Part shown: piece after piece, positions 6,195 through 12,847 of the stretch | How the letters are laid out: every line of letters starts with the position of its first letter | Position numbering within the stretch: position 1 is the first letter of the stretch | Assembly: GCA_023379515.1 (NCBI GenBank) | Contig: JAMCQQ010000238.1 | Location: 1 to 12,847 of the forward strand | Source: Actinomycetota bacterium | GTDB taxonomy: Bacteria > Actinomycetota > Humimicrobiia > Humimicrobiales > Humimicrobiaceae | Direction of reading: 5' to 3' | Length of the DNA stretch: 12,847 nt | The notes under the pieces: generated by a model | Told to the model about the DNA's origin: nothing | Database searches by the model: none | Seen by the model: the letters and a program-made list of their open reading frames with translations, nothing else | Made by a program: the position numbers and the translations under genes

Positions 6195-6227
6195 TAGTTT
6201 AACAAAAATTGCCGATATTGCCGATAT
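6195..6227 (+). promoter_or_regulatory. Candidate sigma-28 (SigD/FliA) promoter, tandem -10
   Basis: The exact SigD -10 sequence GCCGATAT occurs twice in tandem (6211-6218 and 6220-6227). TAGTTT at 6195-6200 matches the distal half of the extended -35 (consensus TAAAGTTT) at 10 nt spacing from the first copy; the TAAA core itself is imperfect. TAAC (6200-6203) offers a -35 at 16 nt for the second copy. The preceding AAAAATT is shared with the motif before the gene at 9000. A sigma-70 reading (TTGCCG 6218-6223, TATTAT 6240-6245) is also possible. Confidence 0.55.
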
Positions 6228-6345
6228 ATATTAATAGATTATTATTAAAAACAGAGAAACAATGTGATGGATAACAGTTTTATTATATCTGAAAAAATGA
6301 TTTTCGTTTGTGAGATAACGATTCTTTTGAAGAGGAATTTTTAAA

Positions 6346-8739
6346 ATGGATAAAAATAAACAAAAAGTCATAAATTCTATAGGAAGGAAAGATATAAATT
6401 ATAGCAAGATAATGGATTCTCTTATGGAAGGTTGTCAAGTTATCGGTTTTGACTGGCAATATCTCTACCTGAATGATGCTGCAGCAAAACATGGTCATAG
6501 AATAAAGGGAGAATTATTAGGCAATACCATTATGGATATGTATCCCGGTATTGAAAATACGGATATGTTTTCCAAGCTAAAGATCTGTATGGAAAAGCGA
6601 AACCCATGTCTTATTGAAAACGAATTTACTTATCCGGATAATAATAAAAGCTGGTTTGAACTTAGAGTTGAACCTGTGCCTGATGGTATTTTTATTCTTT
6701 CAATTGATATCAGTGAGCGCAAGACAACTGAACAGCGAATCAAGTATTTAAACACAGCATTATTGGCACTTAGGAATGTTAACAAGCTCATTACAAAGGA
6801 AAAGAACCGTGAACATTTAATACAAAAAAACTGTGATTTAATGGTCGAAAATCGCGGGTTTCTATCTGCCTGGATATTATTACTTGATGAGCAGAAAAAA
6901 TTTATATCAGCTGCTGGAGCAGGAAGTAAGGAAATGAATAGTGTTTATATAGATCAGCAAATGATTTCTCACTACCCTCCTTGTGTTGGAAAAATACTGG
7001 AGCATGAGAAATCATTTGCTTTATGCGAAACTATTATCGGTGGAAAACAAAATTGTATTCCAAACCGCTTTTCTAAGGATGGTAAAAGTTTTATAAGCCG
7101 TCTGGAATTTAAAGGAAAATTATACGGTGTGATATCAGCATACGTACTATCGAGTATGGCCTATGATCCGGAAGAAAAGAGTTTATTTCAAGAACTGGCA
7201 GGTGATATTTCTTATGCTCTATATAGCATTGAAAAGAAAAAAGAACATGAGAAAACAGAGGAAGCATTTAAGAAATCAGAAGAGAAATATAGAAACCTTG
7301 TTGATAATTCTCTTATAGGAATATACCAAACACATGAGGATGGGAAAATACTTTTTGTAAACGAAGCACTGGCACAAATTCTGGAATTTAAATCATCAAA
7401 AGAGATGATTTCAGGCAATATTATAAATAGATATAAAAATCCGGAAGACAGAAAACTTTTACTGGAAAATCTCCATAAAAAATCTAATATAAAAAATTTT
7501 GAGGTAGAGCTGGTTACAAAAAAAGGCAATTTGAAGAACGTGATTTTAAGTGCAAGGCTTGAAGGTGATGTTATTTCAGGCATGGTTATGGATAACACTG
7601 AAAGAAAAAATGACGAATTAAAAATTAAAAATCAGCTTTCCCAGCTTAACGCTCTTAGAAATATAGATATGGCTATTACTTCCAGTCTTGATATACGTGT
7701 TACACTTAATGTTTTTCTTGAAAACGTGCTGAAACAGTTAAAAGTTGATGCTGCAGATGTATTATTGTTCAATCCAAACACCCAGATGCTTGAGTATTCT
7801 TATGGAGTAGGTTTTTATACTTTTGCACTTAAGTATACAAACCTTCATATTGGGGAGGGTTTTGCGGGCCGTGCTGCGAAAGAAAGAACTATAATCAACA
7901 TTCCAGATCTTTCCAAGGAAGAGAATAGTCTAAAGCTGGCACCTTCTCTTGCCAAAGAGAGATTTGTCAGATATTTAGCAGTACCTCTTATTGCCAAGAG
8001 TCATGTCCTTGGAGTATTGGAGATTTTTAATAGAAAACCAATGGTAATCAGCCTGCCTGAGGAATGGTTCAGTTTTTTGGAGGCGCTTGCTACTCAGGCA
8101 GCTATTGCAATTGAAAATGCAAATCTTTTTAATGAGCTGCAAAACACAAATCTCGAGCTTTCATTAGCTTATGATACGACACTTGAGGGCTGGTCAAAAG
8201 CTCTTGATATACGTGATAAGGAGACAGAGGGTCATGCTTTAAGGGTAACACGTATATCAAGAAAGCTGGCAAAAGTTCTGGGTGTTAAAGGCACAGATTT
8301 AATTCATATCCGTAGAGGTTCTTTACTTCATGATATTGGAAAAATTGGAGTACCAGACAGTATTTTATCCAAATCGGGACCACTCTCAAAGGAAGAATGG
8401 GCAATTATGAAAAGGCATACCGTTTTGGCATTTGAGCTACTCTCACCAATTTCTTTTTTAAAACCTGCAATAGACATTCCTTATTGTCATCATGAAAAAT
8501 GGGATGGGTCAGGCTATCCGAGAGAGCTTAAAGGAGAACAGATACCATTCGCTGCAAGAATCTTTGCAATTGTAGATGTTTGGGATGCTCTAAGTTCTGG
8601 GAGACCGTATAGACCGGCATGGCCAAAGAGTAAAATAAGGAAATATTTAATTTCGGAATCGGGCAAATATTTTGAACCTAAAATAGTTGATGCTTTTTTA
8701 AGCTTAGATTTAACTAATAGAAACAAAAAGATTAAATAA
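6346..8739 (+). CDS. PAS-GAF-PAS-GAF-HD-GYP cyclic-di-GMP phosphodiesterase
   Basis: A 797-residue protein with no membrane helix, so probably cytosolic. Order: PAS (about 22-125, ending DISERK), GAF-like (145-300), PAS (312-420, ending DNTERK), GAF (447-595) and HD-GYP (610-790). HD-GYP enzymes hydrolyse c-di-GMP with an Fe/Mn-type metal centre. All signatures are present: ETEGH (His630), HDIGK (His662, Asp663, Lys666), MKRHT, HHEKWDGSGYP (His715, His716, Gly723-Tyr724-Pro725) and the IVDVWDAL Asp. There is no GGDEF domain, so it should only degrade the messenger. The sensor domains imply control by small ligands or redox; the ligands are unknown. AGAGGA (6331-6336) supports the ATG. A SigD-like motif lies about 120 nt upstream, hinting at co-regulation with motility. 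Confidence 0.92.
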   Translation: MDKNKQKVINSIGRKDINYSKIMDSLMEGCQVIGFDWQYLYLNDAAAKHGHRIKGELLGNTIMDMYPGIENTDMFSKLKICMEKRNPCLIENEFTYPDNNKSWFELRVEPVPDGIFILSIDISERKTTEQRIKYLNTALLALRNVNKLITKEKNREHLIQKNCDLMVENRGFLSAWILLLDEQKKFISAAGAGSKEMNSVYIDQQMISHYPPCVGKILEHEKSFALCETIIGGKQNCIPNRFSKDGKSFISRLEFKGKLYGVISAYVLSSMAYDPEEKSLFQELAGDISYALYSIEKKKEHEKTEEAFKKSEEKYRNLVDNSLIGIYQTHEDGKILFVNEALAQILEFKSSKEMISGNIINRYKNPEDRKLLLENLHKKSNIKNFEVELVTKKGNLKNVILSARLEGDVISGMVMDNTERKNDELKIKNQLSQLNALRNIDMAITSSLDIRVTLNVFLENVLKQLKVDAADVLLFNPNTQMLEYSYGVGFYTFALKYTNLHIGEGFAGRAAKERTIINIPDLSKEENSLKLAPSLAKERFVRYLAVPLIAKSHVLGVLEIFNRKPMVISLPEEWFSFLEALATQAAIAIENANLFNELQNTNLELSLAYDTTLEGWSKALDIRDKETEGHALRVTRISRKLAKVLGVKGTDLIHIRRGSLLHDIGKIGVPDSILSKSGPLSKEEWAIMKRHTVLAFELLSPISFLKPAIDIPYCHHEKWDGSGYPRELKGEQIPFAARIFAIVDVWDALSSGRPYRPAWPKSKIRKYLISESGKYFEPKIVDAFLSLDLTNRNKKIK

Positions 8740-8751
8740 TATTGTCTTTTT
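8725..8751 (+). terminator. Weak A/T hairpin overlapping the stop codon
   Basis: AAAAAGA (8725-8731) and TCTTTTT (8745-8751) form a 7-bp stem with a 13-nt loop. It is AT-rich and overlaps the end of the HD-GYP gene, so termination here is only tentative. Confidence 0.3.
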
Positions 8752-8894
8752 AGTATTTTTAATTCATTCTTATTTTTAGATTAATTTCACTTATTATTTC
8801 TATTTTATATCTTCCACCACTAAAAATATTTAAAAAATGCATTTCAAAAAGACTAATTTAGTATAGAAGAAAGCACTTATTAAATCCAACACAT

Positions 8895-8943
8895 AGCGGA
8901 TAAGGAAGCACTATATGGGCAGACCGCTTCTGATCGCAGAAGT
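8895..8943 (+). other. Leader-like segment with competing hairpins and a 17-codon frame
   Basis: AGCGG (8895-8899) can pair with CCGCT (8924-8928). That pairing excludes a perfect 6-bp hairpin, CTTCTG-ATCG-CAGAAG (8927-8942). The same segment holds a small frame, ATG 8915 to TAG 8968 (MGRPLLIAEVNTPDCLV), with AAGGAAG (8902-8908) 6 nt upstream. It is visibly richer in G+C than its flanks. It could be a leader peptide with an attenuator-like switch or a gene fragment. Evidence is limited to these pairings. Confidence 0.3.
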
Positions 8944-8965
8944 AAATACACCAGATTGTTTAGTT

Positions 8966-8991
8966 TAGTTTTTATAAAAAATTGCCGATAT
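8966..8991 (+). promoter_or_regulatory. Candidate sigma-28 promoter before the GGDEF/HD-GYP gene
   Basis: GCCGATAT (8984-8991) is an exact SigD-type -10, preceded by TAGTTT (8966-8971) at 12 nt. The AAAAATTGCCGATAT block is identical to that before the gene at 6346. Transcription would begin near 8998-9000, at the ATG itself. The -35 TAAA core is imperfect. Confidence 0.55.
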
Positions 8992-8999
8992 AACATTAT

Positions 9000-11480
9000 A
9001 TGAATATGGAAGTAATGCCTTTAATAATTCCATTGATAACAGGTATAATTATATCTATATTAATGATTTCCTGGTTATTAATAAAGAAATTTATAAGCTG
9101 CTATAAGACAGGGGCAGTACTTTTTTTTGGATTTTTCATCTGGCTGACTTTTTATTCTCTGGAGCTTTTAGGTAAAGGGCCATCATTTAAAATATTAATG
9201 AGTAAAATTGAGTATGTTGGGATTACAATAGTTCCAATAACTTTTTTTATCCTTGTTCTATGTTTTTCCGGATATGCTAATTGGACCAAAATAAAGAAAA
9301 ATTTCTTCTTATTGATAATACCGCTTATAACTCTGGGACTTGTCTTTACAAATGAGAAGCATGGTCTTATATGGGAAGAAATATTCATACAGCAATCCAG
9401 CAAATATTTGTTTTTGCATATTAAACATGGAATAGGTTTCTGGGTGTATACCTCCTACTCCTATCTATTATTAATTATCAGTTATGTAATTTTGGTCAGA
9501 ACCATCATTTGGAAAATGAAAATATTTAAGTTACAGGCAATTTCAATGGTAGTCGCTATATCAATTTCCTGGATTGCTAATATACTATATATTTTAAATT
9601 TACTTCCATGGGAAGATTTCGATATAACACCATTAATGCTCATTATAAGCAGTCTTATTTTAATTAACGGTTTCAAATTTTTAAAGACCGGTGATTTGGT
9701 TCCGCTAAACATTGAGATAAAAAACACTAATGAAAGGGATGCCACATTTATAGTGGATAATAAAGAACGCCTGCTTAATATAAATTCATTGGGACAAAAA
9801 TTATTAAATATATCAAATGCAAGCTTTGCCGGTAAGGAAATAAAAGATGTCTGGCCGGATTATTATAAATTTTCCTCCTATGATCGCAAAAATCTGAAAG
9901 AAAAAGAATATGCAGTATTTTATAAAAATTCAAAAGAGTTTATATATGATGTTCATATTGACCCGATAATTGATAGTAACAAATCTTTGATCTATAAAAT
10001 TTTTATTCTTGGGGATGTCACGGATAAAATAAATGCTGAAAAGGCGCTAAGAAAGAGTGAAGAAAAATTCAGAGGTATTTTCGAAAATTCCATTGATGGG
10101 ATATATCAAAGTACCCTGGATGGAAAATATATTGATTTAAATAATGCTCTCGTAAAAATGCTGGGTTACAAAAATAAGGAGGAGCTTATTTTTAAAAACA
10201 TTAAAAAGGATATATATTATTCCGAATCAGACAGGCCGCAGTTTAAAGACAGAGAAAAACCTTTCGTGACTCGTCTTAAGAAAAAAGACGGCAGCATTAT
10301 CTGGGTAGAAATTAGCTCAAGAGTTATTTATGATGGTGACAAGCCGCTTTATTATGAAGGAATTATTAGAGACATTGATGAAAGAAAAAAATCCGAAGAA
10401 GAAATAAAATATTTAAGTTATCATGATTATTTGACTGGTCTTTATAATAGATATTTTTTTGAAGAAGAATTAAAAAGATTGGATAGCGAAAGACTTTATC
10501 CGATAAGTATAATTATCGCTGATATAAATGGTTTTAAATTGGTAAATGATACATTCGGTCATGGAAAAGGAGATGAAATATTAAAAAGCACAGCTACGAT
10601 TCTAAAAAACTGTTTCAGAAAGGAAGACATAGTTGCAAGATATGGCGGAGATGAGTTTATCATTATTTTGCCTTCGACTTCAAAGGCTGTTGCTGCCAGT
10701 ATTATCGCAAGAGTCCATGGATTATTCAAACTTAGTTTTTATAAAGAATTTATTATGAGTTTATCAATTGGAGTTGCTACCAAAGAGTCAACAGAGCAAA
10801 ATATCAATAAATTGATTAAGAGTGCAGAAGACAATATGTATAAGCATAAGCTTATAGAGAAACAAAGTATGCATAGCTCTATGCTTACATCTCTTGAGAA
10901 GGCTCTTGAAGAAAGAAATTATGAAACCAATGAGCATATGCATAGAATGAAAAGTCTTGCGCTTAAGTTAGGCAAAAAGCTGAAATTTTCAGAAGACAGA
11001 CTTGATGAATTGAATTTGCTTTCTTCTCTTCATGATATTGGTAAAATAGCTATATCTGATAATATTATTTTAAATCCTTTAAAGCTTACCAGTGAAGAAC
11101 GGGAAATAATGAAGAAACATACAGAAATCGGATTCAGGATTGCAAATTCAAATTCAGAGCTTGCTTCAATTGCCAAAAGTATTCTTGCACATCATGAAAG
11201 ATGGGATGGAAAAGGTTATCCAATGGGTTTGAAAGGTAAAAAAATACCAATTACTGCAAGGATAATATCTATAATTGATGCTTATGATGCAATGACAAAT
11301 GACAGGCCATACAGAAAAGCTTGCAGCAAAGAATATGCAATAAAAGAACTATTAAAGCATGCAGGCAAACAGTTTGATCCTGTTTTGGTGGAACAATTTA
11401 TAGATATAGTCAGAAGAAAGAAAACAGGCTCTGTTAATAGCAAAGAAAAAATTTATGCTGCCGCCAAAACAAGAATCTAA
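9000..11480 (+). CDS. 7TM-PAS-PAS-GGDEF-HD-GYP bifunctional c-di-GMP enzyme
   Basis: An 826-residue membrane protein. The first 225 residues form a seven-helix sensor of the histidine-kinase N-terminal 7TM type (YVGITIVPITFFILVLCFSGY, then IPLIT and FTNEKHGLIW). Then PAS (about 243-345), PAS (355-468), GGDEF (474-625) and HD-GYP (635-815). The cyclase domain has DINGFKLVNDTFGH and an intact GGDEF (549-553). The RxxD inhibitory site (RKED, 540-543) lies five residues before it, so product feedback is expected. The HD-GYP part keeps His646, HDIGK (His678, Asp679, Lys682), MKKHT, HHERWDGKGYP (His731, His732, Gly739-Tyr740-Pro741) and IIDAYDAM. Both synthesis and breakdown look possible. No ribosome site precedes ATG 9000; 9006 or 9015 are alternatives. 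The start may be leaderless. Confidence 0.92.
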   Translation: MNMEVMPLIIPLITGIIISILMISWLLIKKFISCYKTGAVLFFGFFIWLTFYSLELLGKGPSFKILMSKIEYVGITIVPITFFILVLCFSGYANWTKIKKNFFLLIIPLITLGLVFTNEKHGLIWEEIFIQQSSKYLFLHIKHGIGFWVYTSYSYLLLIISYVILVRTIIWKMKIFKLQAISMVVAISISWIANILYILNLLPWEDFDITPLMLIISSLILINGFKFLKTGDLVPLNIEIKNTNERDATFIVDNKERLLNINSLGQKLLNISNASFAGKEIKDVWPDYYKFSSYDRKNLKEKEYAVFYKNSKEFIYDVHIDPIIDSNKSLIYKIFILGDVTDKINAEKALRKSEEKFRGIFENSIDGIYQSTLDGKYIDLNNALVKMLGYKNKEELIFKNIKKDIYYSESDRPQFKDREKPFVTRLKKKDGSIIWVEISSRVIYDGDKPLYYEGIIRDIDERKKSEEEIKYLSYHDYLTGLYNRYFFEEELKRLDSERLYPISIIIADINGFKLVNDTFGHGKGDEILKSTATILKNCFRKEDIVARYGGDEFIIILPSTSKAVAASIIARVHGLFKLSFYKEFIMSLSIGVATKESTEQNINKLIKSAEDNMYKHKLIEKQSMHSSMLTSLEKALEERNYETNEHMHRMKSLALKLGKKLKFSEDRLDELNLLSSLHDIGKIAISDNIILNPLKLTSEEREIMKKHTEIGFRIANSNSELASIAKSILAHHERWDGKGYPMGLKGKKIPITARIISIIDAYDAMTNDRPYRKACSKEYAIKELLKHAGKQFDPVLVEQFIDIVRRKKTGSVNSKEKIYAAAKTRI

Positions 11481-11608
11481 GAAATATTAATAGCTTAAAC
11501 TATATCTTCCAAAAGCATCTTGGACTTACATTAAAAAATATAATTTGAACTCAATATTTCTTTAATATTGCATGAAGAATAGTTTTCTCATTACAGATTA
11601 ACTTTAAA

Positions 11609-11637
11609 TTGGAAATTTTAAGAAAAATTATTATAAT
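11609..11637 (+). promoter_or_regulatory. Sigma-70-type promoter of the phosphate acetyltransferase gene
   Basis: TTGGAA (11609-11614), a 17-nt spacer and a perfect TATAAT (11632-11637). The predicted start of transcription is about 11644, followed by GGAGG at 11665-11669. This places the in-frame TTG at 11641 upstream of the transcript and supports TTG 11674 as the real start. Confidence 0.65.
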
Positions 11638-11673
11638 GAATTGTTTTTGGATTTTAAAATATTTGGAGGCAAA

Positions 11674-12717
11674 TTGAGAAATAATGCGGTAACAAATGAC
11701 TTTGAAGAGCACATAATAAATTCAATACAAGGCTATGAAAGGACCATTGTTTACCCTGACGGTGAGGACATCAGACTGGCAGAGGCAATTAAAATATTCA
11801 AGAACTTCAATAGCAGCAATACTGTTTTATTGGGCAGTAAAAACATAATAGCCAAAAATATAAAAGAATCCGGCATAACAAACACAGATAAGATAGAAAT
11901 AATAGAACCATCCAGATCAGTTAAATTCAATGAATATAAAAAGTTGCTTATGAATATTTTTAGGAATAAGCAAAAAGAATTAACGGAATTCCAGGCTGAT
12001 GAAATGGTAAGAAATAACAATTATTTTGCTGCACTTATGGCAAAATCGGGAGATGCCCATTGCGGTATAAGTGGTTCGCTCAGCTCGACTGAGGCAATGA
12101 TGAGACCATTAATACAGATAATACAATACGGGCAGAAAAAAAGGTTTCTGAATGGTGCAGCAATGGAAATTATTCCGGATTGTCCCTATGGATTAAATGG
12201 TCAGCTTCTTTTGGCCGACGTTGCAGTAATACCTGAACCAAATGAAGAGCAAATGCTTGATATTACACTTTTCAGTTATGAAACGGCAAAAGTGTTATTT
12301 AGTCAAGAGCCTAAAATTGCAATGCTTTCCTATTCAACAAAAGGCAGTGCAGAAAGTGTAAAAATAGATCAGATAAGAAGAGTCGTAGAGAATGTAAAAA
12401 AAATAAACCCTGATATAAAAATAGATGGGGAGCTGCAGTTTGATGCTGCCTTATTTCCGGATGTAGCTAAAAAGAAATGTTCTGACAGTGAGGTTGCAGG
12501 ATATGCAAATGTTTTGATATTTCCTGAACTTAATTCAGCAAACATAACTTTGAAATCTATTCACAGGTTAGCAAAAGCAGGTTATTACGGGTCAATCATT
12601 CAGGGTGCTGCCATACCCTTTAATGATACTACAAGAGGCTGTTCTCCAATTGACCTGGTATGGTTATCAGGCATAACTCTTATGCAGCTCAAAAGAAAAG
12701 AACAGGAAGACAAATAA
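11674..12717 (+). CDS. pta: Phosphate acetyltransferase
   Basis: This enzyme converts acetyl-CoA plus phosphate to acetyl phosphate plus CoA, the first half of acetate formation with ATP gain. The 347 residues are close to the usual 320-340 for the short form. Recognisable segments are TIVYPDGEDIRLAEA near the start, MLSYSTKGSAES, IDGELQFDAA, VAGYANVLIFPELNSANI and FNDTTRGCSPIDLVWL. In the well-studied Methanosarcina enzyme the corresponding motif is SRGCSxxD. Here Arg321 and Asp327 are kept but the Ser is Thr320, a conservative change. TTG 11674 is chosen because GGAGG (11665-11669) lies 4 nt before it and the promoter places the transcript start after the other TTG (11641). No acetate kinase gene is visible nearby. 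A phosphate butyryltransferase is less likely given the GELQFDAA segment. Confidence 0.9.
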   Translation: MRNNAVTNDFEEHIINSIQGYERTIVYPDGEDIRLAEAIKIFKNFNSSNTVLLGSKNIIAKNIKESGITNTDKIEIIEPSRSVKFNEYKKLLMNIFRNKQKELTEFQADEMVRNNNYFAALMAKSGDAHCGISGSLSSTEAMMRPLIQIIQYGQKKRFLNGAAMEIIPDCPYGLNGQLLLADVAVIPEPNEEQMLDITLFSYETAKVLFSQEPKIAMLSYSTKGSAESVKIDQIRRVVENVKKINPDIKIDGELQFDAALFPDVAKKKCSDSEVAGYANVLIFPELNSANITLKSIHRLAKAGYYGSIIQGAAIPFNDTTRGCSPIDLVWLSGITLMQLKRKEQEDK

Positions 12718-12747
12718 AACTACAAAATAGAAAAAAATAGAAAAGAT

Positions 12748-12777
12748 TTGACAAATATTTAAATAATAGTATACAAT
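12748..12777 (+). promoter_or_regulatory. Strong sigma-70-type promoter for the next gene
   Basis: TTGACA (12748-12753) is perfect and TACAAT (12772-12777) follows after 18 nt. The palindrome ACAATTGT (12773-12780) overlaps the -10, and a 9-bp inverted repeat (ACAAAATAG 12722-12730, CTATTTTGT 12786-12794) brackets the promoter, suggesting an operator. Confidence 0.75.
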
Positions 12778-12811
12778 TGTGTTCTCTATTTTGTGAAATG
12801 ATATTTTAATT

Positions 12812-12847
12812 ATGAGTTACTTAAGAATTGCAAATGTTGCTGGACTG
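12812..12847 (+). CDS. Start of a further gene, truncated by the window end
   Basis: ATG 12812 opens a frame (MSYLRIANVAGL) that runs to the end of the window. A strong promoter lies upstream with a predicted start of transcription near 12784, leaving a leader of about 28 nt. The ribosome site is weak, and two other start-like codons nearby (12793, 12798) stop at once. Twelve residues are too few to name a family. Confidence 0.45.
   Translation, partial: MSYLRIANVAGL

Noticed and set aside
7212..7598. Minus-strand open frame of 128 residues inside the HD-GYP gene
   Set aside because: It is antisense to a well-supported PAS domain. Its Ser/Phe-rich product is what the opposite strand of AT-rich coding DNA yields.
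8740..8999. A c-di-GMP riboswitch (GEMM-type) in front of the GGDEF gene
   Set aside because: I looked for the conserved GEMM core sequences and the tetraloop-receptor layout and did not see them. The segment's hairpins are short and unrelated.

Overview
The window is AT-rich (roughly 30% G+C by eye). Every gene I can support reads on the + strand, and most have a clear Shine-Dalgarno (SD) sequence. The gene families point to a low-G+C bacterium with Firmicutes-like traits: an AmaP-type envelope stress protein, 7TM-PAS-GGDEF-HD-GYP signalling, a TTG start, GGAGG ribosome sites and SigD/FliA-like promoters. A candidate phylum of similar composition, such as Atribacterota, fits equally well. 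I cannot place it further. No rRNA, tRNA, IS element or CRISPR array was seen.

Layout. 1-235: the C-terminal end of a secreted matrixin-type zinc protease, then a strong hairpin terminator. 520-2744: a run of small envelope or stress-type genes. These are a membrane-anchored two-domain Ig-like protein, a secreted DUF1328-like protein interrupted by a frameshift, an intact DUF1328/YtjA protein, two tiny charged cytosolic proteins and a two-TM protein. 2845-4161: an amidohydrolase-family enzyme of unknown substrate. 4162-4587 has no gene; it holds a degenerate AT-rich tandem repeat (4254-4349) and the second copy of a ~95-nt intergenic element whose first copy lies at 367-463. 4588-5868: three more small membrane proteins, the last an AmaP homologue.

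5869-6345 (477 nt) has no gene. It holds a weak terminator, an AT-rich inverted repeat, a two-copy 28-nt repeat and a tandem GCCGATAT promoter-like motif; I saw nothing in 5941-6136. 6346-11480: two large c-di-GMP signalling proteins. The first is a soluble PAS-GAF-PAS-GAF-HD-GYP phosphodiesterase. The second is a membrane 7TM-PAS-PAS-GGDEF-HD-GYP protein with both cyclase and phosphodiesterase signatures. 11674-12717: phosphate acetyltransferase behind its own promoter. The first codons of another gene start at 12812.

How the parts fit. The left half looks like an envelope and stress-protection island. The right half is a c-di-GMP control pair. Both c-di-GMP genes carry the same upstream motif, AAAAATTGCCGATAT, which contains the exact SigD/FliA (sigma-28) -10 sequence GCCGATAT. 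I infer that both belong to the motility regulon. The other main non-routine signals are the duplicated, possibly structured intergenic element and the frameshifted DUF1328 paralogue next to an intact one.
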